A stretch of DNA of 64,000 nt. It comes from Amycolatopsis arida (GTDB lineage Bacteria; Actinomycetota; Actinomycetes; Mycobacteriales; Pseudonocardiaceae). The notes below the pieces were generated by a model, which was not told the origin of the DNA, did not search any database, and worked only from the letters and a program-made list of their open reading frames with translations. The DNA lies in contig NZ_FOWW01000004.1 in NCBI RefSeq assembly GCF_900115565.1, forward strand, positions 186,001-250,000, given 5' to 3'. Shown piece after piece: positions 18,810-29,785 of this stretch (position 1 is the stretch's first letter; every line of letters begins with the position of its first letter). The translations under genes were made by a program, and so were the position numbers.

Positions 18810-19630
18810 CCGTGCCCCCGGACTCCACCGAGCCGACCGGCCCCGCCCAGTCCCCGGCACCGGGCGCCGAGCGGCTCGGGTCCGCCGTGTCGGCGGGCTC
18901 CGCTGGGCCGAGGGGCGGTGCCGGGCCGAGGGGGGCTGCCGGACCGCCGGGGTCCGCCGGGCCGACCGACGCCCCGGGAGGCGTCGATCCCGCGCGGGGC
19001 CGCCGGCGCGCGCTCGCCGCGGTCGCCGCCCTGCTCGCGGTCGCCGCCGTGGCCGCCGGGGTGCTCGTGCTGGTCCGCCCCTGGGCGGCGCCGCCCGAGC
19101 CCACGGCACCACCGCCCGCGGCCGCGCCACTCGTCGAGCCGCCCGCCGCGACGACCTCGGCCCCCGTGCGCCAGGTGGCCGCGCAACGGCCGGGCACCGT
19201 CCGGCTGCCGGAGGGCGGCACGGCGACACTGGTCCGCCGCGAGCTCACCGCCGACGGCACCCTGCCCATCCCGGACAGCCTCGGGGAGGCCACCTGGTGG
19301 GGCGCGGAGCTCGGTGCCGGGCACGGCGCGGCGCTGCTGTCCGGCCACGTGAACTGGAACCGGAGGAAGGGGCCGTTCGACGAGCTGTGGCGGATCCGGT
19401 CCGGCCAGGAGGTCATCGTGCTGGACACCGCCGGCGGCCGCTGGGTCTACCGGGTCACCGACGTGCTCACCCTGCACAAGGACGAGCTGCCCGCGCACGC
19501 GCAGCGGCTGTTCGGCCAGGACGGGCCGCACCGGCTGGTGCTGGTCACCTGCGGCGGGGACTACGTCGGCGGCACCGACGGGTACCGGGACAACAGGATC
19601 GTGACCGCGGAGTTGGTGAGCCGTCCGTGA
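18806..19630 (+). CDS. class F-type sortase
   Basis: A 274-residue transpeptidase. The first 65 residues are cytosolic and G/P/A-rich, a membrane helix spans about 67-88, and a Pro/Ala linker leads to the catalytic domain (about 130-274). The catalytic His is in SGHVNW, Cys in LVLVTCGG, and Arg in YRDNRIVTAE. Insertion length and motif spacing fit the actinobacterial single-gene class F group. The start overlaps the stop of a signal-peptide protein lacking a visible sorting signal. Confidence 0.9.
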   Translation: MTVPPDSTEPTGPAQSPAPGAERLGSAVSAGSAGPRGGAGPRGAAGPPGSAGPTDAPGGVDPARGRRRALAAVAALLAVAAVAAGVLVLVRPWAAPPEPTAPPPAAAPLVEPPAATTSAPVRQVAAQRPGTVRLPEGGTATLVRRELTADGTLPIPDSLGEATWWGAELGAGHGAALLSGHVNWNRRKGPFDELWRIRSGQEVIVLDTAGGRWVYRVTDVLTLHKDELPAHAQRLFGQDGPHRLVLVTCGGDYVGGTDGYRDNRIVTAELVSRP

Positions 19631-19734
19631 CCGGTGTTCGCGGCGGGTAATCCCCCCGCGAGGCCGCGGGAGCGGCCGGATACGCTGACAGCTCAGAGTT
19701 CCGATAACCGTTCCCGCATGACTGGAGAGCGTGG

Positions 19735-21123
<1,389 letters not shown>

Positions 21124-21156
21124 CCTGGCATCGGACGGCGCCGGCGAGGGAGGAGC

Positions 21157-21807
21157 ATGCGGCCACGGGGAGACGGGGCGTCCGGAGCGCGCTGGTTGGG
21201 TCGTACCGTGCTCGGAGCGGTGCTGGTCGGCGCACTGGTGATCGGGGGGACGGCGGTCCGGGTGTGGCAGGTGGCCCGCGGTGACGACCGTTCCCGGGCC
21301 GACGTGATCGTGGTGCTCGGCGCCGCGCAGTACAACGGGCGGCCCTCGGAGATCTTCGCGGCCCGGCTCGCGCACGCCAAGCGGCTCTACGAGCAGGGCG
21401 TGGCGCCGGTGGTGGTCACCTCGGGCGGGAGCAAGGCCGGCGACGCCTACACCGAGGCCGAGGCCGGTGCCCGGTGGCTGGTCGCGCAGGGCGTGCCCGC
21501 GGAGCGGACCGTGCCCGTCGAGCAGGGCCACGACACGCTCGGGACGCTGCGCGCCGTGGCGGAGCGCGCGCACGCCCTCGGCTGGCGCTCGGCGGTGATC
21601 GTCAGCGACCCGTGGCACTCGCTGCGGGCCCGCACGATGGCCCACGACCTCGGGCTGCGGGCGTGGACGTCGCCGACGCACCGCGGCCCCGTGGTGCAGA
21701 CCCGGGAGACGCAGGCGCGTTACATCATCCGGGAGACCGGCGCGCTGCTGTACTACCGGCTGGCCAAGCGGCCGGCCGACGACATCGGCGGCGCCGGCCT
21801 GGGCTGA
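21157..21807 (+). CDS. YdcF/SanA-like DUF218 membrane protein
   Basis: A 216-residue protein with one N-terminal membrane helix (about residues 17-38) and a DUF218 domain beginning [17 protein letters not shown]. It also contains VVVTSGG, the conserved acidic [10 protein letters not shown] and [18 protein letters not shown]. Related proteins (SanA, ElyC) affect envelope integrity or polyprenyl-carrier metabolism; the catalytic activity is unproven. RBS GGAGG precedes the ATG at 21157. Confidence 0.87.
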   Translation: MRPRGDGASGARWLGRTVLGAVLVGALVIGGTAVRVWQVARGDDRSRADVIVVLGAAQYNGRPSEIFAARLAHAKRLYEQGVAPVVVTSGGSKAGDAYTEAEAGARWLVAQGVPAERTVPVEQGHDTLGTLRAVAERAHALGWRSAVIVSDPWHSLRARTMAHDLGLRAWTSPTHRGPVVQTRETQARYIIRETGALLYYRLAKRPADDIGGAGLG

Positions 21808-21905
21808 CGCCGCCGCGCGGGACATCGACCAGCACCGACCGGTACAGCCAACCGGGATCGTCGGGAAGAAGCCGAGTGTCGGCGGGGCGGCTTAAGCTGG
21901 CGCGG

Positions 21906-23216
21906 GTGAACGGATACACCGGCCACGACCGCGCGCGGCGCGTCGCCGAGCCGCCGAAGACCGCGGCGCTGCCCGGCGCGCACCCGACCGCGCGTGGGGA
22001 CTTCGCCCGTGACCGGGCACGGGTGCTGCACTCGGCGGCGCTGCGCCGGCTGGCCGGCAAGACCCAGGTGGTGGGCCCGGGGGAGGGTACGGAGATCAGC
22101 GGTGTGCCGCGGACCCGGCTGACCCACTCGCTGGAGGTGGCCCAGATCGGCAGGGGCATCGCCGAGGAGCTCGGCGCCGACCCCGACCTCGTCGACACCG
22201 CCGGGCTGGCGCACGACATCGGCCACCCGCCGTTCGGGCACAACGGCGAGCAGGCGCTCAACGCGGTCGCCGCGCCCTGCGGTGGGTTCGAGGGCAACGC
22301 CCAGACGCTGCGCATCCTCACCCGCCTCGAGCCCAAGGCGCTGGACGGCGACGGCACCCCCGCCGGGCTCAACCTCACCAGGGCCTGCCTGGACGCGGCC
22401 ACCAAGTACCCGTGGCCCCGCCCCCTCGACGCCGCCGAGACGTCGGCGCCCTCCGCCGCGGCCGCGCAGCCGAAGTTCGGGGTCTACGCCGACGACCTCG
22501 CCGTGTTCGAGTGGATGCGCGCCGGCGCCCCGGAGCGGCGGACGTGTCTCGAGGCGCAGATCATGGACTGGGCCGACGACGTCGCCTATTCCGTGCACGA
22601 CGTGGAGGACGGCGTGCTGTCCGGCCGCATCGCGCTGCGGGTGCTCACCGACCCCGCCGAGCGCACCGCGGTCGCCGAGCTCGCCGCGAAGCACGTCACC
22701 ACCGCCTCGGTAACCGACCTGGACGCCGCCGCCGCGGACCTGGCGCGGTTGCCGGTGGTGGCGGTGCTGACCGGCGGGCCGTACGACTCGTCGCTGGGCG
22801 CGCAGGTCGCGCTCAAGCGGCTGACCAGCGAGTTGGTCGGCCGGTTCGCCGGCGCCGCGGTGACCGGCACCCGGGAGGCGTATGGGGAGGGGCCGCTGCG
22901 CCGGTACGGCGCGCGGCTGGTCGTGCCGCAGCGGGTGGTGGCCGAGGTGGCCGTGCTCAAGGCGCTGGCGCTGCGGTACGTGATGAGCGACCCGCGTCGG
23001 CTGGCGACGCAGGAGGGCCAACGGCAGGTGCTGGCCGAGCTGGTGGAGGTGCTGTGCCGGCGCGCGCCGGAGGCGCTGGACCCGGTGTTCCACGCCGCGT
23101 GGGTGGCCGCCGACGACGACGCGGCGCGGCTGCGGGTGGTGATCGACCAGGTGGCGTCGCTGACCGACGCGCAGGCCAGGGCCTGGCACTCCTGGCACAC
23201 CGGCTGGCACGGCTAG
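21906..23216 (+). CDS. dgt: deoxyguanosinetriphosphate triphosphohydrolase-like protein
   Basis: A 436-residue HD-domain dNTPase that splits dNTPs into nucleoside and triphosphate. The upstream open frame is the shadow of the YdcF gene, and GTG 21906 gives the family N-terminus. Metal-binding HD motifs: [15 protein letters not shown] (near residues 65-79) and [16 protein letters not shown] (near 100-115), and [19 protein letters not shown] (near 218-236). It precedes dnaG by a few genes, as dgt does in Mycobacterium. Confidence 0.94.
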   Translation: MNGYTGHDRARRVAEPPKTAALPGAHPTARGDFARDRARVLHSAALRRLAGKTQVVGPGEGTEISGVPRTRLTHSLEVAQIGRGIAEELGADPDLVDTAGLAHDIGHPPFGHNGEQALNAVAAPCGGFEGNAQTLRILTRLEPKALDGDGTPAGLNLTRACLDAATKYPWPRPLDAAETSAPSAAAAQPKFGVYADDLAVFEWMRAGAPERRTCLEAQIMDWADDVAYSVHDVEDGVLSGRIALRVLTDPAERTAVAELAAKHVTTASVTDLDAAAADLARLPVVAVLTGGPYDSSLGAQVALKRLTSELVGRFAGAAVTGTREAYGEGPLRRYGARLVVPQRVVAEVAVLKALALRYVMSDPRRLATQEGQRQVLAELVEVLCRRAPEALDPVFHAAWVAADDDAARLRVVIDQVASLTDAQARAWHSWHTGWHG

Positions 23217-23260
23217 CGGGTGCGTGGCAGCGACCGGCGCGGGGCCGGTAGTTTCGGGGA

Positions 23261-24379
23261 ATGGCCGACCGTGAGCCCGAACACGCCCACCTGAGCTTCG
23301 CCCTCGCCCTGCACCGGTCGGTGGCCGGCGCGGCCGGCGACTCCTGCCTGTCGCCGTACTCGGTGGCCAGCGCGCTGACCCTGGCGGCGAGGGCCGCCCG
23401 CGGGGACACCGCCGGCGAGCTGGCCCACCTGCTGGCCGGGTCGCCGGCCGGGCTGCCGGAGCAGGCCGCGCTGTTGCGGGCCGCCGCGGAGCTGGCCGAG
23501 CCCGCCGAGCGGCAGGAGGAGCCGGTGCTCGCCGTGGCGAACACGCTGTGGGCGTGGGAGAAGTTGCCGATCCGGGACGAGTTCCGGGCGGAGCTGGCCG
23601 GCTGGGTGGGTGGCCGGGTGGCGACCGCGCCGTTCGCCGAGGACCCGGAGGGTGCCCGGCGGATCATCAACGACGACATCGACCGGGCCACCCACGGGCT
23701 GGTGCCCGAGCTGCTCACCCCGGGCACGGTGCGCGACGACACCGTCGCCGCCCTGGTGAACGCGCTGTACCTGCGCACCGCGTGGGTGTTCCCGTTCCCG
23801 GAGTCCGACACCGCCGAGGCCGACTTCACCGCGCCGGACGGCGTGCGCCGGGTGCCGACGATGTACCAGGTCGAGCGGCTCGGCTACGCCGCCGACGCCG
23901 GCTGGCAGGTGGTGTCGCTGCCGGCCGTGGGCGGGGTGCAGGCGGTGGTGCTGCTGCCGGACGGCGACCTGGCCGACCGGGAGCCCGGGCTCGACGCGGA
24001 CACGCTCGGCCGGCTGCTCGCCGGAACGCGGGAGCGGCTGGTGCACCTGTGGCTGCCCCGGATCCGGCTCGATCTGCGCAGCGAGCTCACCCGGCCGCTG
24101 CGGGCGCTCGGCGTGCGCACCATGTTCACCTCGGCCGCCGACTTCGGCGGTCTCACCGACGACCCGCGGTTGCTGGTCTCCGACGTGCTGCACCAGGCCG
24201 TGCTGCGGCTCGACGAGCGGGGCCTGGAGGGCGCGGCGGCGACGGCGGTGATGATGCGGCTGGTGATGATGCCCGAGGGCGATCCGGTGGAGGTCCGGGT
24301 GGACCGACCGTTCCTGCTGCTGGTGCGGCACGCCATGACCGGTGCGGTGTACTTCCTCGCCAGGATCACCCGGCCGTGA
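23261..24379 (+). CDS. serpin family protein
   Basis: A 372-residue serpin (suicide protease inhibitor fold). Shutter-region signatures are SPYSVASALTLAARAARG (near 29-46) and ALVNALYLRTAWVFPF. The reactive-loop hinge DERGLEGAAATAV is followed by the putative scissile region MMRLVMMPEGD and the closing strand RPFLLLVRH. P15 Gly and the small-residue run P12-P9 fit an inhibitory serpin, but P14 is Leu where Thr/Ser is usual. No signal peptide, so an intracellular protease target is implied. Confidence 0.9.
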   Translation: MADREPEHAHLSFALALHRSVAGAAGDSCLSPYSVASALTLAARAARGDTAGELAHLLAGSPAGLPEQAALLRAAAELAEPAERQEEPVLAVANTLWAWEKLPIRDEFRAELAGWVGGRVATAPFAEDPEGARRIINDDIDRATHGLVPELLTPGTVRDDTVAALVNALYLRTAWVFPFPESDTAEADFTAPDGVRRVPTMYQVERLGYAADAGWQVVSLPAVGGVQAVVLLPDGDLADREPGLDADTLGRLLAGTRERLVHLWLPRIRLDLRSELTRPLRALGVRTMFTSAADFGGLTDDPRLLVSDVLHQAVLRLDERGLEGAAATAVMMRLVMMPEGDPVEVRVDRPFLLLVRHAMTGAVYFLARITRP

Positions 24380-25566
24380 GTGGGAGAGGCGCCGGATACG
24401 CCCTGTCCGGTGTGGAACCGGGTGCCGCCCGGTCGCCGCGGGGCCGGCTGCCCGCCGCGGTGTACGCGCACGCGGCCGGGGTGTACCTGCTGGTGCAGGC
24501 GGTCGGCGTCGGGGTGCTGGCGCTGCTGGCCGCCCGGCACGACCTGACGCTGCTCGGCCGGCTGACCGCCTGGGACGGCGCGTGGTACCTGTCGCTGGTC
24601 GAGTACGGCTACGACGGGGTGGCGCCCGGCCTGCGCGACGCGCACGGCGAGATCTTCCCCGAGGCGCCGCTGGCGTTCTTCCCACTCTACCCGGCGCTGG
24701 TGGTGGGCCTGGCGCAGCTGCCGGGGGTGGGCGAGGTCGGCGCGGCGATCACCGTGAGTGTCCTGTGTGGACTGGTCATGGCGCTCGGCCTGGTGCGCCT
24801 CGCCCGGCACCTCGACCCCCGGCCGCGGGTCGGGCTGCTGGCGGTGGCGCTGGTCGCCGGGGCGCCGATGGCCATCACCTTCGCCATGGTCTACACCGAG
24901 GCGCTGTTCTGCGCGCTCGCGGTGTGGGCGCTGGTGTTCGTGCTCGAGCGGCAGTGGGTGCTGGCCGGGGTGGCCTGCCTGCTGGCCGGGTTGGCCCGCT
25001 CGACGGCGAGCGTGCTGATCGGGGCGGTGGTGCTGGCCGCGCTGGTGGCGGCGTGGCGGGGGCGGGACCGCGCGGCGGCGCTGGCCTGCGTCGTGCTCGC
25101 CCCGCTGGGGCTGCTCGGGTTCTGGGGGTTCGTGGCGGTGCGCACCGGCAGCCTCACCGGGTGGTCGGACATCGAGTGGCGGGGGTGGAACACCCGGTAC
25201 GACTTCGGCGGGGAGACCGTCGGGTTCGTGCTCGACACCCTGGCCGAGGGGCCGTCGGTGATGCAGGTCGGCGCGGTGCTGGCGGTGTTCGCCGCCATCG
25301 GGTTGGGGGTGCTGGCGTTCCGCCGGCTGCCGTGGCCGCTGGCGCTGTACGGCGCCGGGGTGGTGCTGCTCGTGGTGGGCACCGCCGGGTTGCCGGCGGC
25401 CAAGCCGCGGTTCCTGCTGCCGGCCATGGTCGTGCTGTTGCTGCCGGTGGCGATGGCGCTGGCCCGCCGGAGCCGGAACACGATGCTGGCGCTCACCGTC
25501 GCGTTCGTCGCGCTCGGCGTCTGGTACGGCGGCTACGCGCTGACCGGCTGGAGGTACGCCATCTGA
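24376..25566 (+). CDS. PIG-V-like membrane mannosyltransferase
   Basis: About 396 residues from GTG 24376 (GTGA overlap with the serpin stop); a GTG at 24412 is an alternative start. A polytopic GT-C type protein with about nine helices. The first periplasmic loop carries TAWDGAWYLSLVEYGYD (near residues 63-79), with the acidic residue expected for a polyprenyl-phosphate-sugar-dependent transferase. Related actinobacterial proteins act in lipoglycan or protein mannosylation; substrate unknown. Confidence 0.82.
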   Translation: MSGRGAGYALSGVEPGAARSPRGRLPAAVYAHAAGVYLLVQAVGVGVLALLAARHDLTLLGRLTAWDGAWYLSLVEYGYDGVAPGLRDAHGEIFPEAPLAFFPLYPALVVGLAQLPGVGEVGAAITVSVLCGLVMALGLVRLARHLDPRPRVGLLAVALVAGAPMAITFAMVYTEALFCALAVWALVFVLERQWVLAGVACLLAGLARSTASVLIGAVVLAALVAAWRGRDRAAALACVVLAPLGLLGFWGFVAVRTGSLTGWSDIEWRGWNTRYDFGGETVGFVLDTLAEGPSVMQVGAVLAVFAAIGLGVLAFRRLPWPLALYGAGVVLLVVGTAGLPAAKPRFLLPAMVVLLLPVAMALARRSRNTMLALTVAFVALGVWYGGYALTGWRYAI

Positions 25567-25637
25567 GCCGCTACCGCCCGTCGACCACGTCCCTGGCCGG
25601 GCTTGCCACCACTCCGTGCTGCGCTCATGGATGGCGC

Positions 25638-25664
25638 TGTCACATCCCACGGCGCCGTCTCGTC
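25638..25664 (+). promoter_or_regulatory. ECF41-type promoter (TGTCACA-N16-CGTC)
   Basis: TGTCACA at 25638-25644 and CGTC at 25661-25664, with exactly 16 bp between, match the published ECF41 consensus. It lies 38 bp upstream of the carboxymuconolactone decarboxylase gene, the usual ECF41 target, and the cognate sigma gene is convergent just downstream. A strong match in position, sequence and spacing. Confidence 0.85.
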
Positions 25665-25701
25665 CCCCGGGTGACGACACATCGATCCCAGGGAGGACGC
25701 C

Positions 25702-26289
25702 ATGCCCCGCATTCCCGCGGTGCCCGCCACCGCCGCCGGCCCGATCCTGCGGCTGGCCTACCGGTTCGCCCGCCGGCGCTTCGGCGCCGTGCCCGAGCCG
25801 TTCGCGGTGGCGGCCCACCACCCCCGGCTACTGTGGGCCGGCGGCGTGCACGAGCTGCTCGTCGAGAAGGCGGCCACCACGCTGCCACTGGCCGTGCGCG
25901 AGTTGGCCGTCTACCGCACCGCCGTGCGACTCGGCTGCTCCTGGTGCGTCGACTTCGGCACCATGCTGCAGCGGCACCATGGCCTCGACATCGACCGGCT
26001 GAAGGCCATCGACGACTACCCGACCTCGGAGCTGTTCACCCGGCAGGAGCGGCTGGCCCTGGCCTACGCCGACGCGATGACCGCCACCCCGGTGACGGTG
26101 ACCGGCGAGCAGGTGGCCGAGCTGGAGCGCGAGTTCGGCCGCAAGGGTGTGATCGAGCTGACCTACCTCGTCGCGGTGGAGAACATGCGGGCCAGGACGA
26201 ACAGCGCCCTCGACATCACCGACCAGGGCTTCACCTCGGGGGAGGCATGCCAGGTGCCGATGCCCGGGACGAGCTCAGCCGAGCGGTAG
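25702..26289 (+). CDS. carboxymuconolactone decarboxylase/AhpD-like protein
   Basis: A 195-residue alpha-helical protein with the AhpD-like redox motif CSWCVDFG (near residues 80-87) and downstream EMRARTNSALDI-type helix (VENMRARTNSALDIT). This subclass is the standard genomic partner and target of ECF41 sigma factors, although the natural substrate is unknown. Its 3' end overlaps the convergent sigma-factor gene by 15 bp. Expression is probably driven by the promoter at 25638-25664. Confidence 0.9.
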   Translation: MPRIPAVPATAAGPILRLAYRFARRRFGAVPEPFAVAAHHPRLLWAGGVHELLVEKAATTLPLAVRELAVYRTAVRLGCSWCVDFGTMLQRHHGLDIDRLKAIDDYPTSELFTRQERLALAYADAMTATPVTVTGEQVAELEREFGRKGVIELTYLVAVENMRARTNSALDITDQGFTSGEACQVPMPGTSSAER

Positions 26290-27225
26290 CCGGGCCAGCT
26301 TGTCCGGGTTGGCCTGGTCGTAGATCGCCACGATCCGGCCGTCCCGGATGGCGAAGGTCTGCACGTGGGCGTCCAGGTCGAGGTAGCCGTCGCCGCCCGG
26401 CTCGGCCGGCAGGTGCACGCCGAGGTCGCCGTTGACCAGTACCGGCCGCCCGCCGCTGAACGCCCCCGGTCGGTACTTGCCCAGCAGCCCGGCGAAGAAC
26501 CGGACGATCCGCTCGGCGCCGACCATGACCCTGCGGGTGGTGCGGGCCTTGCCGTCGGCGTCGCCGATCAGCACCGCGTCCGGGTGCAGCAGCTCGGCCA
26601 CGGCCCGTACGTCGCCGGACAGCAGCGCCGCGGTGAACCGCTCCAGTACCGCGCGCTGCTCGTCCAGCGACGCCCGGGGCGGCGGGTCGGCGGCGGCGAC
26701 CGCCCTGCGGCCGCGCGAGGCGTGCTGCCGGGCGGCGGCGGGGGAGCAGCCGAGCACCGCGGCGATCTCGGCGAACGGCAGAGCGAACGCGTCGTGCAGG
26801 ACGAACGCCAGCCGCTGCTCCGGCGGCAACGTGTCCAGCACGACCATCGCGGCCATCCGCACGCCCTCGTCGCGGACCACCGCGTCCAGCGGATCGGCCC
26901 CGTCGACCGAGGTGACGATCGGCTCCGGCAACCACTCCCCGACGTAGCGCTCCCGCCGCACGGCCGCCGAGCGCAACCGGTCGAGGCAGATCCGGCCGAC
27001 CACCGTGGTCAGCCACGCCCTGCGGTCGCGGATCGCGGCGCGCTCGGCGCCGGTCAGCCCGGTCAGCCGCAGCCACGCCTCCTGGACCGCGTCCTCGGCA
27101 TCCGCCCGCGACCCCGTGACCCGGTAGGCGACCGACATCAGGTGCGCCCGGTAGGAGTCGAACTCGGCGGCGTCGGGCGCGGCGGTGTCGGGTTCGAGCG
27201 GGCGCTCGTTCGGGGGAACGGTCAT
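26275..27225 (-). CDS. sigJ: ECF41 (SigJ-type) RNA polymerase sigma factor
   Basis: A 316-residue sigma factor; ATG 27225 is chosen because the longer frame upstream is the antisense shadow of dnaG. Sigma-2 (about residues 23-90: SVAYRVTGSRADAEDAVQEAWLR), then the WLPEPIV motif, sigma-4 (about 125-180) and a SnoaL-like C-terminal domain (about 190-316) with DADGKA and the terminal NPDKLARL. These C-terminal motifs define ECF41, where the extension replaces an anti-sigma factor. Called sigJ by similarity to mycobacterial SigJ. Confidence 0.92.
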   Translation of the reverse strand: MTVPPNERPLEPDTAAPDAAEFDSYRAHLMSVAYRVTGSRADAEDAVQEAWLRLTGLTGAERAAIRDRRAWLTTVVGRICLDRLRSAAVRRERYVGEWLPEPIVTSVDGADPLDAVVRDEGVRMAAMVVLDTLPPEQRLAFVLHDAFALPFAEIAAVLGCSPAAARQHASRGRRAVAAADPPPRASLDEQRAVLERFTAALLSGDVRAVAELLHPDAVLIGDADGKARTTRRVMVGAERIVRFFAGLLGKYRPGAFSGGRPVLVNGDLGVHLPAEPGGDGYLDLDAHVQTFAIRDGRIVAIYDQANPDKLARLPLG

Positions 27226-27291
27226 GGTGGCAGTCTGCACCGGACGCGGCGGCCGCGTCCGCTCGCGGGGCCGCGCACTAGAGTGGGGTCC

Positions 27292-29187
27292 GTGGCGGGA
27301 CGAATCCGGGAGAGTGACATCGCGGAGATCCGCGAGCGCAACCGGATCGACGAGGTCGTCGGCGAGTACGTGGCGCTGCGGCGGGCCGGTGGTGGCGCGC
27401 TGAAGGGGCTGTGCCCGTTCCACGACGAGAAGACCCCGTCGTTCAACGTGCGGCCGACGCACGGCACCTTCCACTGCTTCGGCTGTGGCGAGGGCGGCGA
27501 CGTCATCAAGTTCGTGATGAAGATGGAGCTCGTCGGCTTCCCGGAGGCGGTCGAGCGGCTGGCCGACCGGGTCGGCTACCGGCTCACCTACGAGGGCGGC
27601 GGCAGCAGCGTCCGGCGCGACCCGGGCACCCGCGCCCGGCTGGTCGAGGCGCACCGGGCCGCGCAGGAGTTCTACGCCGAGCAGCTGGCGTCGTCGGACG
27701 CGAGAGCGGCCAGGGAGTTCCTCACCGAGCGCGGGTTCGACGAGGCGGCGGCGCGGACGTTCGGCTGCGGGTTCGCGCCGGGTGGCTGGGACCGGCTCAC
27801 CAAGTACCTGCTGAACCGCGGGTTCGAGTTGGCCGAGCTGTACAAGGCGCAGCTGTCCAAGGAGGGTCGGCAGGGGCCGATGGACCGGTTCCGCCGGCGG
27901 TTGGTGTGGCCGATCAGGGACCTCGGCGGCGACGTCGTCGGCTTCGGCGCGCGGCGGATCTTCGACGACGACCCGATCCAGGCGAAGTACCTCAACACCA
28001 GCGAGAGCCCGATCTACAAGAAGTCGCAGGTGCTGTTCGGGCTCGACCTGGCCAAGCGGGAGATCGCCCGGCGGCACCAGGTGGTGGTGGTCGAGGGCTA
28101 CACCGACGTGATGGCCATGCACGCCGCCGGCGTGCCCACCGCGGTCGCCGCGTCCGGCACGGCGTTCGGCGAGGACCACATGAAGATGCTGCGCCGGCTG
28201 ATGATGGACGACGACGCCTTCCGCGGCGAGGTGGTCTTCACCTTCGACGGGGACGCGGCCGGGCAGAAGGCCGCGATGAAGGCGTTCGAGGGCGACCAGA
28301 CTTTCGCCGGGCAGACCTACATCGCGGTGGCGCCGGACGGGATGGACCCGTGTGAGCTGCGGCTGGCCAGGGGCGACGCCGCGGTGCGCGACCTGGTCGC
28401 CCGGCGCACGCCGCTGTTCGAGTTCGCGATTCGCAGCATGCTCGCCGAGTACGACCTGGACTCGGTCGACGGGCAGGTGGCCGCGCTGCGCCGCACGGTG
28501 CCGTTGGTGGCCCGGATCAAGGACAGGGCCAAGCGGGACGGCTACGCGGCCAAGCTGTCGTGGTGGGTCGGCTGGCAGGACGAGGCCATGGTGGTGCGCC
28601 GGGTCCGCGAGTCGGCCGGCGTGCCGGTGACCGTCACCGGCCGGCGGGCGCTGGCGCGGCAGAACGGTTCCGCCAACGGGTCCGCGTCCGAGATCGCCCG
28701 GCCGGACCCCGGCGACCCGCGGCTGCGGGCGCAGCGCGAGGTGCTCAAGGCGGCGCTGCAGGAGCCGGCGATCGCTGGGCCGGAGTACGACGCGCTGCCC
28801 GAGGAGGCGTTCACCCACCCGGCGTACGTGGCGGTGCACCGGGCGGTGCTCGGCGCCGGGGGGGCGGCGTCCGGGCTGAGCGGGCCGGCGCTGCTCGACG
28901 CGGCGAGCGAGCACGCTCCACAGGGGACGGTGCGGTCGCTGCTGTCGGAGCTTGCGGTGGAGCCGTTGCGGGCCAGGGACGAGGTCGACGTCCGCTACGT
29001 CGCGGGGGTGCTGGCCGCGGTGCAGGAGAACCTCGTCGGGCGGCAGATCGCGGAGATCAAGTCGAAGCTGCAGCGGCTGTCACCGGTGGACGCGGCCGAG
29101 GACTACCGGTCGCTGTTCGGCGACCTCGTGGCGCTGGAGCAGTACCGGAAGGCGCTGCGGGAGCAGGCCGTGGGAGGGATGGTGTGA
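27292..29187 (+). CDS. dnaG: DNA primase DnaG
   Basis: A 631-residue primase from GTG 27292 (MAGRIRESDIAEIRERN). The zinc-binding domain has CPFH and CFGC (near residues 38-64). The TOPRIM core carries VVVVEGYTDVMAMH (near 264-277) and the metal-binding FDGDAAG (near 318-324). The C-terminal helicase-interaction domain spans about 480-625. An earlier in-frame GTG (27283) adds only three residues. Synthesises RNA primers for replication. Confidence 0.97.
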   Translation: MAGRIRESDIAEIRERNRIDEVVGEYVALRRAGGGALKGLCPFHDEKTPSFNVRPTHGTFHCFGCGEGGDVIKFVMKMELVGFPEAVERLADRVGYRLTYEGGGSSVRRDPGTRARLVEAHRAAQEFYAEQLASSDARAAREFLTERGFDEAAARTFGCGFAPGGWDRLTKYLLNRGFELAELYKAQLSKEGRQGPMDRFRRRLVWPIRDLGGDVVGFGARRIFDDDPIQAKYLNTSESPIYKKSQVLFGLDLAKREIARRHQVVVVEGYTDVMAMHAAGVPTAVAASGTAFGEDHMKMLRRLMMDDDAFRGEVVFTFDGDAAGQKAAMKAFEGDQTFAGQTYIAVAPDGMDPCELRLARGDAAVRDLVARRTPLFEFAIRSMLAEYDLDSVDGQVAALRRTVPLVARIKDRAKRDGYAAKLSWWVGWQDEAMVVRRVRESAGVPVTVTGRRALARQNGSANGSASEIARPDPGDPRLRAQREVLKAALQEPAIAGPEYDALPEEAFTHPAYVAVHRAVLGAGGAASGLSGPALLDAASEHAPQGTVRSLLSELAVEPLRARDEVDVRYVAGVLAAVQENLVGRQIAEIKSKLQRLSPVDAAEDYRSLFGDLVALEQYRKALREQAVGGMV

Positions 29188-29248
29188 CGGTGCGCGCGAC
29201 CCATCCGGCTCGGCGGGTGCTGGTGGCGGGCGCCGGCGAGGAGGGGGC

Positions 29249-29770
29249 GTGAACCTGCTGCGGCGGTTGTTCGGAGACGAGTCGCCCCCGGACCTCGCCG
29301 GCGCGCTCGAGCCCGGCGAGCACGTGGTGAGCTCCGCGGCGGTGGAGTCCGGCGGGGTGGTGGCGGTGACCGCGCTCGGGCTGTGGGTGCCCGGGCCGGA
29401 CGGGGTGCGGCGGATCGGCTGGCACCTGGTCGACAAGGTGGTCTGGAAGCTGGGCGTGCTGGCGGTGACCGAGGCCGAGGAGGTCGGGCGGGCCGGTGCG
29501 GCGGTGGTCTTGGCGGATCGCCCGCCGGCGCGGTTCGTGCTGCCGCGGCCGGGGGCGCTGCCCAAGCACGTGCGGCAGCGGGTGGACGGGTCGATCCGCG
29601 GCCGGTACCGCAAGGAGCTGCCCGGCGGGGGCGGGTGGTTCGTGTTGCGCAAGGTGCCCGGCCGGGACGGCGTGGTGCTGCAGGTGCGGCCGGATCCGGA
29701 GGCGGACCCGGAGCCGCTGGCCGAGATGGCCAGGGAGGCGGCGGCACGGCTGGTCGACACCGCCGAATAG
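29249..29770 (+). CDS. conserved actinobacterial protein of unknown function
   Basis: A 173-residue soluble protein from GTG 29249 (NLLRRLFGDE start). The composition is mixed alpha/beta with a PH-like run of strands (HVVSSAAVESGGVVAVTALGLWVPG, RRIGWHLVDKVVWK) and a C-terminal amphipathic helix. No catalytic motif is visible. It follows dnaG and precedes the tam-like gene on the same strand; similar genes near dnaG are common in Pseudonocardiaceae. Confidence 0.75.
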   Translation: MNLLRRLFGDESPPDLAGALEPGEHVVSSAAVESGGVVAVTALGLWVPGPDGVRRIGWHLVDKVVWKLGVLAVTEAEEVGRAGAAVVLADRPPARFVLPRPGALPKHVRQRVDGSIRGRYRKELPGGGGWFVLRKVPGRDGVVLQVRPDPEADPEPLAEMAREAAARLVDTAE

Positions 29771-29785
29771 CAGTACGCTCGTACT

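Noticed and set aside
26365-27291. Extended N-terminus for dnaG
   Set aside because: The extra sequence is antisense to the sigma factor gene and low-complexity; GTG 27292 gives the correct primase start.
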